A stretch of 64,000 nucleotides of DNA, from NCBI GenBank assembly GCA_033344735.1, contig JAWPMW010000001.1, positions 1,618,171-1,682,170 of the forward strand, read 5' to 3'. The DNA is from Gammaproteobacteria bacterium (GTDB taxonomy: Bacteria > Pseudomonadota > Gammaproteobacteria > UBA4575). The position numbers and the translations under genes were made by a program. This document shows positions 36,418-46,893 of this stretch, in pieces (the stretch's first letter is position 1; each line of letters begins with the position of its first letter). The notes under the pieces were generated by a model, which was not told the DNA's origin, made no database searches, and saw only the letters and a program-made list of their open reading frames with translations.

Positions 36418-37608
36418 ATGCTGACGACGACACACAACTGGTCCATGAACCTTTTAAAAACCGTTAAATACAATTCCTTTGCTCAACTTCCAGAGCATTG
36501 CTTATCATTACTTAGAGAAATTGATGAGAAGAATTTCTTCCACGGAGGTGGCTGGTTTGAGAGTTTCAGCAAAAATACTTTAGACCCAAATGCGGAAATA
36601 CACATTTACACAGTTGAAGATAACACAGACACACCAAATGCTCGTGCTATTTTATTCATGCGCTCGTCAGCTGGACAAACAGGCTCACTGTTTGAAAAAC
36701 AATATTGTGGGACTAAATCAATTGCCAGCATGACTGGTCATCAAACATTATTCTATGCTCCAGCTATTCGCAGTAATGATAGTCAGTTCGGCAATGTAAT
36801 TAGCGAACTGGTTAATTCTATCTGCAAAGACAAACATTCATGGGGCGTGATCGATTTAAATTTCCTAGATCCGAAATCGCAGCTATACACAGAATTATCC
36901 TCTGCATTCAAGAAATGTGGATTAGCCGTCCGGCATTATCATTGGCGCAGCTGTATTTATGAAGACGTCAAAGACACTACTTATGCAGATTACTTAGCCG
37001 CACGTTCGAAAGCCGTAAAAAAAACCTATGCTTACAAACAAAGAAAATTAGAAAAAACAGGAAAAACTCGATTTAAAGTAGTCACTGGCGTTGAAAACCT
37101 AGAACAAGCAATAGCAGATTACGAGAATGTGCTTGCACACAGTTGGAAAGGTGCCGAGCCCTTCCCTAATCATGCTGCCGGATTAATTCGTGCTGCAGCT
37201 AAAGCAAATACTCTTCGACTAGGTCTTTATTATATAGACGACAAACCTGTGGCTACACATTTATGGGTTGTGACATCAGGTCGCGCGACAATTTGTAAGC
37301 ACCATCATAATTCAGAATTCAACAAAGAGTCTGTTGGCGCAATCTTAACGCTGCGTATGTTTGAATACGCCATCGACACAGAACATGTGCATACAATTGA
37401 CTTTGGTGTCGGTGACGAACCTGCCAAACGCAATTGGTTACATTCAGAAGAATCTCTCGATGGAATAATAGCCTTTAACCACAAGACACCAACGGGGCTT
37501 ATTGCTTTATTGTTGTATACAACATCTGAAAAATTGCACCAGCTTAAACAACTAGTAAAACCTTATTTATTACCTCTGAAAAATAAATTATTCCCCGCAA
37601 AAAAATAA
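36418..37608 (+). CDS. BioF2-like/GNAT-type acetyltransferase (Acetyltransf_6)
   Basis: The 396-residue protein has the layout of CelD/BioF2-like acyltransferases. The N-terminal divergent half is followed by a GNAT-like half with AAAKANTLRLGLYYIDDKP, AILTLRMFEYAI and IDFGVGDEPAKRNWL, the last being typical of this family. Members modify sugars, lipids or cell-surface polymers with acyl groups. The substrate is unknown. An ATG at 36418 is followed by a second in-frame ATG at 36445. bioD follows 76 bases downstream. Confidence 0.82.
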   Translation: MLTTTHNWSMNLLKTVKYNSFAQLPEHCLSLLREIDEKNFFHGGGWFESFSKNTLDPNAEIHIYTVEDNTDTPNARAILFMRSSAGQTGSLFEKQYCGTKSIASMTGHQTLFYAPAIRSNDSQFGNVISELVNSICKDKHSWGVIDLNFLDPKSQLYTELSSAFKKCGLAVRHYHWRSCIYEDVKDTTYADYLAARSKAVKKTYAYKQRKLEKTGKTRFKVVTGVENLEQAIADYENVLAHSWKGAEPFPNHAAGLIRAAAKANTLRLGLYYIDDKPVATHLWVVTSGRATICKHHHNSEFNKESVGAILTLRMFEYAIDTEHVHTIDFGVGDEPAKRNWLHSEESLDGIIAFNHKTPTGLIALLLYTTSEKLHQLKQLVKPYLLPLKNKLFPAKK

Positions 37609-37633
37609 CTTGCTAGTGCTTGCAAACGGTCAT

Positions 37634-37656
37634 TTATCCTATCATAGTAAGGATAA
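37634..37656 (+). repeat. Inverted repeat upstream of bioD
   Basis: TTATCCT (37634-37640) / AGGATAA (37650-37656) around nine bases, in the gap between the acetyltransferase gene and bioD. The same seven-base arms occur at 9773-9792. It has no T run, so it is more like an operator or a short mRNA hairpin than a terminator. Confidence 0.35.
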
Positions 37657-37684
37657 TAACCAATTCGGCTAAATTACAAATCTA

Positions 37685-38371
37685 ATGATAACTCTATTTA
37701 TTACGGGCACTGACACCGGTGTTGGCAAAACCTACATTGGCCGCATTCTTGTTAAAGCATTAAATAAATCTGGCCACACCTGCGAACCTAGAAAGCCAAT
37801 AGAAACAGGCTGCATACTTGATAACAATAAACTTATTCCTGATGATGCCTCTTTATATGTACAGGCCACTCACGACAAAAGCAGCTTAGATGAAGTATGT
37901 CCATATCGATACGAACCACCTATCTCACCCGAACGTGCTATTCGCCTAACAAATACAATAGTCAACGTAAAAGACTTAGCAGAAGTTTGCAAACCAATCG
38001 ATAAACCTGAATTCTTACTTGTGGAAGGTGCTGGTGGTTTTTACTCACCTTTGTGTAGCGATGGCTTAAATGCTGACCTTGCACAAAAGTTAAAAGCTAA
38101 TGTACTCCTAATTGCTAAAGATCGATTAGGTTGCATTAACCAAACTCTACTCACCATTGAATCTATTAGGAACAGAAACCTCAACATAACAGCCATTGTA
38201 TTAAACCAAACACGTAAGCATGATGAATCTGCCATGGATAATTTAGAAGATTTACGCATGCGGCTCGATATCCCTGTCATTGCAGTGCCTAATATGATTA
38301 ATGCCAACCAAGAGTTACTTGACGAACACTACAAGGCTATTGAAGAGTTATTAACAATCATTAAGCAATAG
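37685..38371 (+). CDS. bioD: Dethiobiotin synthetase
   Basis: The 228-residue P-loop enzyme closes the ureido ring in biotin synthesis. It has FITGTDTGVGKTYIGR (P-loop with the family GTDTxVGKT), RKPIETGC, and LLVEGAGGFYSPL. Other bio genes (bioA, B, F, C, H) are absent from the window, so the gene is isolated from its pathway. Confidence 0.96.
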   Translation: MITLFITGTDTGVGKTYIGRILVKALNKSGHTCEPRKPIETGCILDNNKLIPDDASLYVQATHDKSSLDEVCPYRYEPPISPERAIRLTNTIVNVKDLAEVCKPIDKPEFLLVEGAGGFYSPLCSDGLNADLAQKLKANVLLIAKDRLGCINQTLLTIESIRNRNLNITAIVLNQTRKHDESAMDNLEDLRMRLDIPVIAVPNMINANQELLDEHYKAIEELLTIIKQ

Positions 38372-38538
38372 CAGCTTTAAACATTTTCCCAGACTGGGCT
38401 CTAATAACATTAAATAAATATTAAATGTCATGTTTGTACACTCTATTCTACATTATATGAATAAATATCGGAAAATAGCTAAAGTTTCTCATAAATAGGC
38501 CGATACCCTGTTTGAATAAATGAATTTGGGGTATTTAC

Positions 38539-38988
38539 ATGGATAAACCAGTACACCAGCTAATTTACATTAGTGCGGCAAACCGTGACTTTAGCGAGGA
38601 AGAATTAGAAGAGATTCTTTCAACTGCACGTGAGAATAATGCATCGCTTGGCATTACCGGCATGCTGTTATTTCATGAAGGATCTTTTATTCAAGCATTA
38701 GAAGGTCCACAGGAAAAAGTTCAAGCCCTTTATGAAAAAATTTCTCAGGATAAGCGCCACACGGAAACAGTTGTACTATATAAAGGCGATCAAGAAGAGC
38801 CAGACTTTGAGTCATGGTCGATGGGCTTTTATCGCACCAACCAAAGTTCACAAGAAAATCTCCAAGGTTTCCATAATTTTTTAGCCTCAGGATTTCGCAA
38901 TAACAATAAAGAAACTGCTGGTCGAGCACGTAATGCTCTATTGCAATTCAGGAAAGGTAAGTGGCACCAAAATGTACAAGTAGCTTAA
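38539..38988 (+). CDS. Stand-alone BLUF-domain blue-light sensor
   Basis: The 149-residue protein is a BLUF flavin photoreceptor with no attached output domain. Tyr10, Asn34, Gln52, Trp93 and Met95 occupy the flavin-contact positions, with spacings matching Tyr21, Asn45, Gln63, Trp104 and Met106 of AppA. Motifs are LIYISAANRDF, NNASLGITGMLLF and FIQALEG. The C-terminal 50 residues form the capping helices. Such short proteins act by protein-protein contact, as in PixD. It is a single gene with its own terminator; the partner is not identified here. Confidence 0.95.
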   Translation: MDKPVHQLIYISAANRDFSEEELEEILSTARENNASLGITGMLLFHEGSFIQALEGPQEKVQALYEKISQDKRHTETVVLYKGDQEEPDFESWSMGFYRTNQSSQENLQGFHNFLASGFRNNNKETAGRARNALLQFRKGKWHQNVQVA

Positions 38989-39010
38989 TTACTTTAGTTA
39001 TGTAGAAATA

Positions 39011-39038
39011 AAAAAGCCCGCTTTCGCGGGCTTTTTTT
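39011..39038. terminator. Bidirectional terminator
   Basis: Perfect stem AAAAAGCCCGC (39011-39021) / GCGGGCTTTTT (39026-39036), TTTC loop, with a T run on each strand. It lies between the convergent BLUF gene and fba. Confidence 0.95.
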
Positions 39039-39054
39039 ATCCAGGGCTACTTAA

Positions 39055-40074
39055 TCAAGCGGCTTTTTCAGCACCAGGTGTGTATTGCCCTAAAGCTGCT
39101 TTGCCGTTACTACGTGCTCGACCTAGTAATACCTCTTGCGCCGCTTTCACATTAGCTGAATCACCGCCCCACTTAGTCATAGACGCATGTTGTAATGCAC
39201 GACCGTATGAGAAAGTTAATCCCCAAGGTAGATCGATACCTAAGTTATGCATTGCATTTAAATGTGAGCTTGCTTCTTCGTCTGACTGGCCGCCTGACAG
39301 GAATGCGATACCAGGCACGTTTGCTGGTACTGTATTCATTAAACAACGAACTGTTTCTCTTGCCACTGTCTCGACATCAGCGCGATTGCTTGCACTAGCT
39401 CCAGAGATAACCATGCTAGGCTTCAAGATCATACCTTCCATTAATACGCCTTGGTTGCGTAGGTGTTGGAAGGTAATGCGTTGTGCTAATTCAGTTACTT
39501 CATAGCTGCGTTCAATTGAATGGGTGCCATCCATTAATACTTCTGGTTCCACAATAGGAACAATACCTGCTTCTTGGCTGAGTTTTGCGTAGCGTGCTAA
39601 CGCATGTGCGTTAGCTTCAATGCATGCCCAGCTAGGTATATTTTCACCGATCGTAATTACTGCTCGCCATTTCGAAAAGCGTGCACCTAGATCGTAGTAC
39701 TCATTAAGACGTGCGCGAAGTCCATCTAGACCTTCGGTAACTTTTTCATCAGTATGACCTGCTAACGGATGTGCGCCCGCATCAACTTTAATACCAGGAA
39801 TAATTCCATTGTCACTTAAGTATTTGGGGAAAGGTGTGCCGTCGAGTAGGGTTTGGCGAATAGTTTCGTCAAATAAAATAGCGCCGCTAATGTAGTCTGA
39901 TAAACCTTCAGTAGTCACTAACATATCTCGGTACGCTTGGCGCTTCTCTTCGGTTTCTGAAATTCCTAATGCCTTGAAACGTTTACCGCATGTGGGATGA
40001 CTCTCATCCATTGCTAATATGCCCTTACCAGGCGCGACCATTGCTTTTGCTATTTGTTTTAACTCTTCGCTCAC
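39055..40074 (-). CDS. Fructose-bisphosphate aldolase, class I
   Basis: The 339-residue enzyme is of the Schiff-base (class I, eukaryote-like) type. The N-terminal AKAMVAPGKGILAMDES is diagnostic. The catalytic lysine is in GMILKPSMVISG, with further active-site sequence in VEPEVLMDG and FLSGGQSDEEA. It splits fructose 1,6-bisphosphate without a metal. It is at the end of the tkt-gap-pgk-pyk cluster, where relatives more often have a class II enzyme. Confidence 0.95.
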   Translation of the reverse strand: MSEELKQIAKAMVAPGKGILAMDESHPTCGKRFKALGISETEEKRQAYRDMLVTTEGLSDYISGAILFDETIRQTLLDGTPFPKYLSDNGIIPGIKVDAGAHPLAGHTDEKVTEGLDGLRARLNEYYDLGARFSKWRAVITIGENIPSWACIEANAHALARYAKLSQEAGIVPIVEPEVLMDGTHSIERSYEVTELAQRITFQHLRNQGVLMEGMILKPSMVISGASASNRADVETVARETVRCLMNTVPANVPGIAFLSGGQSDEEASSHLNAMHNLGIDLPWGLTFSYGRALQHASMTKWGGDSANVKAAQEVLLGRARSNGKAALGQYTPGAEKAA

Positions 40075-40177
40075 TTTGCACTCCTTAAAAAATTTTGCCG
40101 ATATTCTACCCTAACCAATCACTATGACGCCGTGACTAAAAACTCATTTCAGTACCAGATTACTAATTATACTAGTT

Positions 40178-41650
40178 TTACTCTGTATGCTCAGGGTCGT
40201 CCTCTTCTTCAACCATATGACCTACACGAAGCACTTTCAAAGCATTGGTGCCTCCGTCAACCCCCATTAGGTCGCCCTTAGTAAGGATTATTAAATCATC
40301 ATCTTCTACTTCATGGCAATTCTTTAGTACGGTAACTGCCGCGTGATTCACTTGCGCATGAGTTTTACCCAAGAAATCCATTGGCGCAGGAAATACACCT
40401 TTATATAGCGTGACACGACGCAATGTTTTGACGTGACGCGTTAGTGCATAAATGGGAATAGAGGAACTAATTCTCGACATCCATAACGCAGTTGAGCCAG
40501 ATTCAGTTAATGCGGCAATGGCTGCTACGTTTAAGTGATTTGCCAAATACATGGTAGCCATAGCGATACCTTCATCAACACGATCACATGTAATATGGCT
40601 GCGACGAGTATGGCGTTGGGCCTCTTGTTTTTCAGAGGCACGACATATTCGGCTCATCGCTTTCACGACTTCTATGGGATATTCACCAACTGCAGTTTCA
40701 CCCGATAACATCACCGCATCAGTACCATCTAGTACAGCATTAGCTACATCTGATACTTCGGCACGTGTTGGGATTGGACTATGCACCATAGACTCCATCA
40801 TTTGAGTGGCGGTTATGGCCAAGCAATTTGTCTTTTGTGCTTTACTGATTAGCATTTTTTGCACTGCTGGCACTTCCGCATCACCAATTTCTACGCCTAG
40901 ATCACCTCGTGCAATCATAATTGCTTCGGTACATGCTAAAATATCGTCAATATTTTCTAGCGCTTCAATCGTTTCTATTTTTGCAACAATAGAAATATTA
41001 CTATTATTTTTCTTTAGTAATTTTCTTACTTGGTGAATATCATCAACACTCTTTATGAAAGAGGCTGCGATATAATCCAAATCAAGTTCGTGAACATATG
41101 CAATGTCTTTGATGTCTTTCTCTGTGATACATTCTGCTGATAGACCACCACCCTTACGATTCATACCTTTGTTACTAGAAAGCTCGCCACCGGCCAGTAC
41201 TGTGGTTTTGATTATTTGCGCATCGATTTCTTCTATCTTTAAAGCAATTCGACCATCATCAAGCAATAAAATATCCCCAGCAGACACATCATTAATCAAT
41301 CCTTTATAGGTAAAGCCAATCACTTCTTGATTGCCTGATTCTAAATCTAATTCAGCATCTAAATTAAATTTATCGCCAACCTTCAAAATTATTTTTTTAT
41401 TTACGAATCGACCTATGCGTAATTTAGCGCCTTGTAAATCGCCCAAAATACCAACGTTATAATTCTTTTCTTCGCTAATACGTCTGACCATTTCCACACG
41501 ACGCTTGTGTTCCTCCATAGTGCCATGAGAAAAATTCAATCTAACAAGATCAATGCCCGCATCAATGAGCTTTGACATGACTTTCTCATCGTCAGTCGCA
41601 GGGCCCAGCGTAATAATAATTTTTGTGCGTCGATGCATCATGCTGTTCAC
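40178..41650 (-). CDS. pyk: Pyruvate kinase
   Basis: The 490-residue enzyme makes pyruvate and ATP from phosphoenolpyruvate. It has [21 protein letters not shown], catalytic Lys in [22 protein letters not shown] and [14 protein letters not shown]. The C-terminal allosteric domain is complete. Its start overlaps the pgk stop by four bases, showing coupling. Confidence 0.98.
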   Translation of the reverse strand: MNSMMHRRTKIIITLGPATDDEKVMSKLIDAGIDLVRLNFSHGTMEEHKRRVEMVRRISEEKNYNVGILGDLQGAKLRIGRFVNKKIILKVGDKFNLDAELDLESGNQEVIGFTYKGLINDVSAGDILLLDDGRIALKIEEIDAQIIKTTVLAGGELSSNKGMNRKGGGLSAECITEKDIKDIAYVHELDLDYIAASFIKSVDDIHQVRKLLKKNNSNISIVAKIETIEALENIDDILACTEAIMIARGDLGVEIGDAEVPAVQKMLISKAQKTNCLAITATQMMESMVHSPIPTRAEVSDVANAVLDGTDAVMLSGETAVGEYPIEVVKAMSRICRASEKQEAQRHTRRSHITCDRVDEGIAMATMYLANHLNVAAIAALTESGSTALWMSRISSSIPIYALTRHVKTLRRVTLYKGVFPAPMDFLGKTHAQVNHAAVTVLKNCHEVEDDDLIILTKGDLMGVDGGTNALKVLRVGHMVEEEDDPEHTE

Positions 41651-42831
41651 TTTCCTTGTGCACGCTGTTGGAGAATATCTACCGCGGGTAACAGCTTTCC
41701 CTCTAGGAATTCTAGAAATGCGCCTCCACCTGTAGAGATATATGAAATATTTTCTGCGACCCCGAATGCATCAATCGCAGCTACCGTGTCACCACCACCG
41801 GCAATCGAGAATGCATCACTGGAAGCGATGGCATTGGATAAGGCTTGTGTAGCTCCGGCAAATTGTGGGAATTCAAATACACCTAAAGGCCCATTCCAAA
41901 CAATAGTCCCCGCAGCTTTCATCACACTGCTTAAATGTTTCGCACTATCAGGGCCAATATCTAAAATCATGTCATCTTCTGCCACGTCTTTTACTGATTT
42001 GATTTCCGCTACAGCATCTTCGGAAAACTCTTTTGCGCATACTACGTCTGTCGGAATTGGAATATCCGCACCGCGTTGTTTCGCTTTTTCAATCAGTTGT
42101 TTTGCTACATCAACCAAGTCGACTTCATACAAAGATTTACCCACAGGAAACCCTGCTGCTGCGATAAAGGTATTTGCAATTCCACCACCAACAACTAATT
42201 GGTCTACTTTATCGATTAATTGTTCCAATAAAGTTAACTTTGTGGAAACTTTTGAACCGCCAACAATGGCTACCATTGGGCGTTGTGGCTTCTCTAAACC
42301 CTTGGCCAATGCTTCTAGTTCTGCAGCCAATAATGGACCTGCACATGCTTGCTTGGCAAATTTAGCGGCACCATAAGTAGACGCTTGAGCACGATGCGCA
42401 GTACCAAACGCATCCATGACATAGATATCACATAACTTGGCCATCTTTTTAGCTAATGCATCATCGCATTTTTTCTCGCCCGCTATAAAACGCACATTTT
42501 CGCACAGGACTATTTGTCCCGGAGAAACATCACAACCATTAATCCAATCTTTAACTAAAAAGACTTCTTGTCCCAATGCTGCGGCCAACGCATCAGCAAC
42601 TGGTTGCAAACTATATTTTTCTTCTGGTTCACCCTCGGTAGGTCGGCCCAAGTGTGACATAACCATTACTGCTGCATCTTTGGATAGCGCAAGTTTTAAG
42701 GTAGGTAGTGATGCACGGATACGCGCATCGTTACTGATGACACCATCCTTTATAGGTACATTGAGATCTTGGCGGATCAGGAGTCGGCAATTTGCCAACT
42801 CCATCTCTGCCATAGTTAGTATATTTGGCAT
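41647..42831 (-). CDS. pgk: Phosphoglycerate kinase
   Basis: The 394-residue two-domain enzyme has RQDLNVPI, the substrate-binding [10 protein letters not shown], the hinge [10 protein letters not shown], and the C-terminal [10 protein letters not shown]. Length and motifs are normal. It follows gap by 73 bases in the same direction. Confidence 0.98.
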   Translation of the reverse strand: MPNILTMAEMELANCRLLIRQDLNVPIKDGVISNDARIRASLPTLKLALSKDAAVMVMSHLGRPTEGEPEEKYSLQPVADALAAALGQEVFLVKDWINGCDVSPGQIVLCENVRFIAGEKKCDDALAKKMAKLCDIYVMDAFGTAHRAQASTYGAAKFAKQACAGPLLAAELEALAKGLEKPQRPMVAIVGGSKVSTKLTLLEQLIDKVDQLVVGGGIANTFIAAAGFPVGKSLYEVDLVDVAKQLIEKAKQRGADIPIPTDVVCAKEFSEDAVAEIKSVKDVAEDDMILDIGPDSAKHLSSVMKAAGTIVWNGPLGVFEFPQFAGATQALSNAIASSDAFSIAGGGDTVAAIDAFGVAENISYISTGGGAFLEFLEGKLLPAVDILQQRAQGK

Positions 42832-42904
42832 GTTGCTTAATTAAGTAACACTTTTTGTTGGCTTAAATTTTTGTAGCCCACTAGCCTGTATCTCACTAAC
42901 AATC

Positions 42905-43918
42905 TTATTTAGCGTTATGAAGCGCAACAGTTGTATCCAACATACGATTTGAGAAGCCCCACTCATTATCGTACCAAGAAAGTACTTTCACTAAATTCCC
43001 TTCCATTACTTTGGTCAAGCTCGCATCGAACACAGATGATGAAGGGTTATGGTTAAAGTCACATGACACCAATGGGGCATCGTTATATTCAAGTACACCT
43101 TTGAGCTCGCCTGCAGCAGATTCTTTCATGATGCTGTTAACTTCTTCGATCGTGGTGTCGCGGGTTGCAGTAAATGTTAAGTCAACGACCGACACATTAA
43201 TGGTTGGCACACGCATTGAAAAACCATCTAGCTTCCCATTCATTTCAGGCATAACCAAACCTACTGCCGCCGCTGCACCTGTTTTAGTTGGAATCATTGA
43301 CTGAGTTGCAGAACGTGCGCGACGTAAATCGGAATGGAATACATCTGTTAATACTTGGTCGTTGGTATAAGCATGAATGGTAGTCATTACGCCTTTTTCC
43401 ATGCCAATTTTGTCATGCAACGGCTTAACTAAAGGCACTAAACAGTTAGTAGTACATGATGCATTTGAAATAACTGTATCTGATGCTTTTAACACACCAT
43501 GGTTAACACCATAAACAATCGTAGCATCAACATCCTTGCCACCAGGAGCAGAGATTATGACTTTGCTAGCGCCTGCTTTTAAGTGCGCTGAAGCTTTCTC
43601 TTTGCTAGCAAAGAAGCCTGTTGATTCAAGTACAACATCAACGCCTAATTCTTTCCATGGTAAGTTTGCTGGATCTCGTTCAGAGCACGCACGAATTTTG
43701 TCGCCGTTTACTACAATGTTGTCGCCGTCGACAGAGACTGTGCCATTGAATCTCCCATGAGCTGAATCGTATTGGGTTAAATGTGCATTGGTCTGAGCAT
43801 CACCTAAATCGTTAATTGCCACCACTTGAATCTCATTAGTACGATCAGACTCATATAAGGCTCGCATGATATTGCGGCCAATTCTTCCATATCCATTAAT
43901 TGCAACTTTGATTGCCAT
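42905..43918 (-). CDS. gap: Glyceraldehyde-3-phosphate dehydrogenase, type I
   Basis: The 337-residue enzyme has an N-terminal NAD site [15 protein letters not shown], catalytic Cys in [13 protein letters not shown], catalytic His in TIHAYTNDQ, and the C-terminal [12 protein letters not shown]. The Asp after the second beta strand (AINDLGD) suggests NAD preference. It lies 30 bases after tkt. Confidence 0.98.
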   Translation of the reverse strand: MAIKVAINGYGRIGRNIMRALYESDRTNEIQVVAINDLGDAQTNAHLTQYDSAHGRFNGTVSVDGDNIVVNGDKIRACSERDPANLPWKELGVDVVLESTGFFASKEKASAHLKAGASKVIISAPGGKDVDATIVYGVNHGVLKASDTVISNASCTTNCLVPLVKPLHDKIGMEKGVMTTIHAYTNDQVLTDVFHSDLRRARSATQSMIPTKTGAAAAVGLVMPEMNGKLDGFSMRVPTINVSVVDLTFTATRDTTIEEVNSIMKESAAGELKGVLEYNDAPLVSCDFNHNPSSSVFDASLTKVMEGNLVKVLSWYDNEWGFSNRMLDTTVALHNAK

Positions 43919-43948
43919 TCTCTTTGATTCCTCTTGTATTAACAGTAA

Positions 43949-45940
43949 CTAAAGTAATGCGCGTGCACGCTTAGCGATGTTTTCGGCAGTGAATCCGAAA
44001 TGCTCCATCAATATACTACCAGGAGCAGACGCGCCAAATTGATCGATACCTACAACATCCCCATCTAAACCGACATACTTACGCCAGAAGTCAGTCACTC
44101 CCGCTTCAACAGCAATTCTAGCGCGAATGTTATTTGGTAAAACTGATTGTTTGTAAGCGTCATCTTGCAACTCAAACACATCGGCACTTGGCATAGACAC
44201 TAAACGAACTTTGACACCATCAGCATCCAGTTGTTTCGCTGCATCCATTGAGATTCCGACTTCGGTCCCAGTAGCCAAAATAATTAGCTCTGGTTCTGCA
44301 TTATTCTCAAACAATACGTATGCACCTTTTTCCACTTTTCCTAATTGTTCCTTATTACGCGTCATAAATGGCACGCCTTGACGAGAAAAAGCTAAGGCAG
44401 CTGGATGTTTAAGTTCGATGCTGGTTCTCCATGCCACCATTGATTCTACAGTATCGCAGGGACGCCAAACCATTAGGTTTGGAATGCTGCGTAAACTAGA
44501 TATATGTTCGATGGATTGGTGGGTCGGTCCATCTTCACCTAGTCCAATTGAATCATGCGTGTAAACAAATAGGCTAGGCGTATTCATCAATGCTGCCATA
44601 CGTACGGCATTACGTGCATAGTCTGAGAATGTTAAGAAAGTCCCGCTGTATGGAATAAATCCGCCGTGCAGGGCCATGCCATTCATCATCGCAGACATAC
44701 CAAATTCACGAACTCCATAGTATATGTAGTTGCCGCTAACATCGTCTCCAAGTACGCTTTTAGATCCAGACCACCAAGTATTATTTGATCCAGTTAAGTC
44801 TGCTGAACCGCCTATTAACTCTGGTAACAATGGACCAACAGCTTCTAAAGCTAATTCAGATGCTTTTCGAGTCGCAACACTCTCAGCTTTTTCATTTATG
44901 GCTTGTAGCGCTTTTTCTGAATCAGTCGCCCAATTATCAGGGAGCACTCCGTTGTAGCGTCGCAGTAATTCCTTTGCTAATTCTGGATGCGTGCTTTGAT
45001 ACGACGCGAATTTCTTCTCCCACGCTTGCTGCTTCTGCGTACCTGAATCAACACAACTCCATGCATTATAAATATCCTCAGGTATTTCGAATGGGCCATG
45101 CTTCCAGCCGATTCGATCGCGTACTAATTGAATTTCTTCGGCTCCTAACGGTGCTCCATGGACTCCAGATGTGCCTTCTTTATTGGGCGATCCAAAACCA
45201 ATAATTGTTTTACAGTCAATCAGTGTCGGTTGTGAAGTATTTCCCTGCGCTTGCTGGATTGCTTGATCAATTGCTACAGCATCATGCCCATCAATACCAC
45301 GAATTACTTGCCAACCGTAAGATTCAAACCGCTGTGGAATGTCTTCAGTAAACCAATCTTGGACTTCACCATCAATAGAGATTCCATTGTCATCGTAGAA
45401 GACAATCAATTTGCCTAACTTTAAGGTTCCCGCTAGCGAACATGCTTCATGTGAGATCCCCTCCATTAAGCAGCCATCTCCGGCGAAAACATAGGTAAAA
45501 TGATCAATTATGTCTCTATCTTTCTGATTAAATTGTGCTGCTAACATCCTCTCGGCTAGCGCCATCCCAACTGCATTCGCCAGACCCTGCCCTAATGGGC
45601 CCGTTGTGGTTTCTACTCCAGGTGCTTCTCCTACTTCAGGATGTCCAGGTGTTTTTGAATGGAGCTGTCGAAAATCTTTAATGTCCTGCATCGACAGGTC
45701 GTAGCCAGTCAGATGTAGTAATGAATAAATCAACATAGATCCATGCCCATTAGAGAGCACAAAGCGATCTCGATCCATCCAATTTGGATCTTTAGGGTTA
45801 TGTTTCAGATACTTACGCCATAGCACTTCGGCAATATCCGCCATCCCCATAGGTGCGCCAGGGTGGCCTGATTTGGCTTGTTGAACCGCATCCATGCTTA
45901 ACGCACGGATGGCATTTGCTAATTCTTTATGATTATCCAC
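43949..45940 (-). CDS. tktA: Transketolase
   Basis: The thiamine diphosphate enzyme shows [19 protein letters not shown], the TPP motif [13 protein letters not shown]...DDNGIS, and [14 protein letters not shown]. The GTG at 45940 gives 663 residues, the length of E. coli TktA, and begins [15 protein letters not shown] as expected. The frame stays open for another 43 codons to an ATG at 46069, but those residues have no transketolase character. No clear ribosome-binding site was seen before either start. Confidence 0.95.
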   Translation of the reverse strand: MDNHKELANAIRALSMDAVQQAKSGHPGAPMGMADIAEVLWRKYLKHNPKDPNWMDRDRFVLSNGHGSMLIYSLLHLTGYDLSMQDIKDFRQLHSKTPGHPEVGEAPGVETTTGPLGQGLANAVGMALAERMLAAQFNQKDRDIIDHFTYVFAGDGCLMEGISHEACSLAGTLKLGKLIVFYDDNGISIDGEVQDWFTEDIPQRFESYGWQVIRGIDGHDAVAIDQAIQQAQGNTSQPTLIDCKTIIGFGSPNKEGTSGVHGAPLGAEEIQLVRDRIGWKHGPFEIPEDIYNAWSCVDSGTQKQQAWEKKFASYQSTHPELAKELLRRYNGVLPDNWATDSEKALQAINEKAESVATRKASELALEAVGPLLPELIGGSADLTGSNNTWWSGSKSVLGDDVSGNYIYYGVREFGMSAMMNGMALHGGFIPYSGTFLTFSDYARNAVRMAALMNTPSLFVYTHDSIGLGEDGPTHQSIEHISSLRSIPNLMVWRPCDTVESMVAWRTSIELKHPAALAFSRQGVPFMTRNKEQLGKVEKGAYVLFENNAEPELIILATGTEVGISMDAAKQLDADGVKVRLVSMPSADVFELQDDAYKQSVLPNNIRARIAVEAGVTDFWRKYVGLDGDVVGIDQFGASAPGSILMEHFGFTAENIAKRARALL

Positions 45941-46116
45941 GAGATTATTGTGATTACCGTTAATGTAAGGTTGTACGATGCGCCAATGCTGAGGTCTATC
46001 TGTTCTGCAAGTGAAAAAATTATTCTTATTTATAAAGGCTATCAGGCATAAAGCGCCGACATTTTCCACGAGTTATCAATGTCTCGCAAGCTCACTATAG
46101 TAAATACCGAGAGAAA

Positions 46117-46677
46117 TTAGCTATTTTTCCATTTTATATTGCAACCGACACTAGGTTTTTGCACATCTGACACAGAATTTCCTGAAATAACTGCATTCAA
46201 TGCTGCGCGCAGATCACTGCCAGAAACAGCGATGTCATTACCTGGGCGTGAGTCATCTAATTGCCCTCGGTACACACATGCAAGGTTGGCATCAAATACA
46301 AAGAAATCTGGGGTACATACAGCATGGTATGCCTTAGCCACTTGCTGAGTTTCATCGAATAAATAAGGAAATAAGTACCCATTAGCTTTTGCCTCCTTCA
46401 CCATGTTTTCAGGCGAATCATCAGGATAATTATCAACATCGTTCGAGTTTATAGCGATAAAAGCAATGCCTTTAGATAGGTAGTCATTTGCTAAAGAAGT
46501 CAGCTCAGATGTTATGTGCTTTACAAACGGACAGTGATTACAGATAAACATTATAACCGTCGCCGAAGAACCGCGTAATTCATTTAGCCCCTTAATTTCA
46601 CCGCTGCCAGGCTCCAACAATTCAAATTCGGGTGCAATGGTCCCCAATGGAATCATCCTCGATAGTGTCTTAACCAT
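46117..46677 (-). CDS. Thioredoxin-fold redoxin protein (AhpC/TSA-like)
   Basis: The 186-residue cytoplasmic protein has the redoxin fold with MFICNHCPFVKHI (a CxxC-like NHCPF site with a single reactive cysteine at the N-cap), LFDETQQVAKAYHAVCTPDFFVFD and YRGQLDDSRPG. This subgroup is of the thioredoxin-like YbbN/resA-related redoxins, with no proven substrate. AGAGGT lies at a good distance from the ATG at 46677. It is upstream of tkt in the same direction. Confidence 0.87.
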   Translation of the reverse strand: MVKTLSRMIPLGTIAPEFELLEPGSGEIKGLNELRGSSATVIMFICNHCPFVKHITSELTSLANDYLSKGIAFIAINSNDVDNYPDDSPENMVKEAKANGYLFPYLFDETQQVAKAYHAVCTPDFFVFDANLACVYRGQLDDSRPGNDIAVSGSDLRAALNAVISGNSVSDVQKPSVGCNIKWKNS

Positions 46678-46807
46678 GGTTTATCTACCTCTGAAAAAAT
46701 GACAAACTTTATCGCTTAAATGTGTCACACAATGTACAATCTCGCGCTTTATTAATGCAATGGTACTAATTGGCTAGAATTCTGATAAGTTTTTAGGCAT
46801 TCAAAAC

Positions 46808-46835
46808 ATATCAAATATACTGATATAACCATATC
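46808..46835. promoter_or_regulatory. Overlapping dyads upstream of metK-ahcY
   Basis: Two overlapping perfect inverted repeats are seen: ATATCA (46808-46813) / TGATAT (46821-46826), and GATAT (46822-46826) / ATATC (46831-46835). They lie 59-86 bases before the metK ATG. A/T-rich dyads of this size suit an ArsR-type repressor such as SahR of the methyl cycle, but the protein is not identified, so this is inference. Confidence 0.4.
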
Positions 46836-46893
46836 TATAGCGATACAGATCATACAATTTTACCTTTAAATTATATTCAAAGGGTTTACTACA

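Noticed and set aside
45941-46069. N-terminal extension of transketolase to the ATG at 46069
   Set aside because: The extra 43 residues lack family character, and the GTG at 45940 gives the standard 663-residue protein.
46715-46735. TGTGTCACA near 46722 as a Crp site
   Set aside because: The half-sites are not separated by the six bases of a Crp operator.
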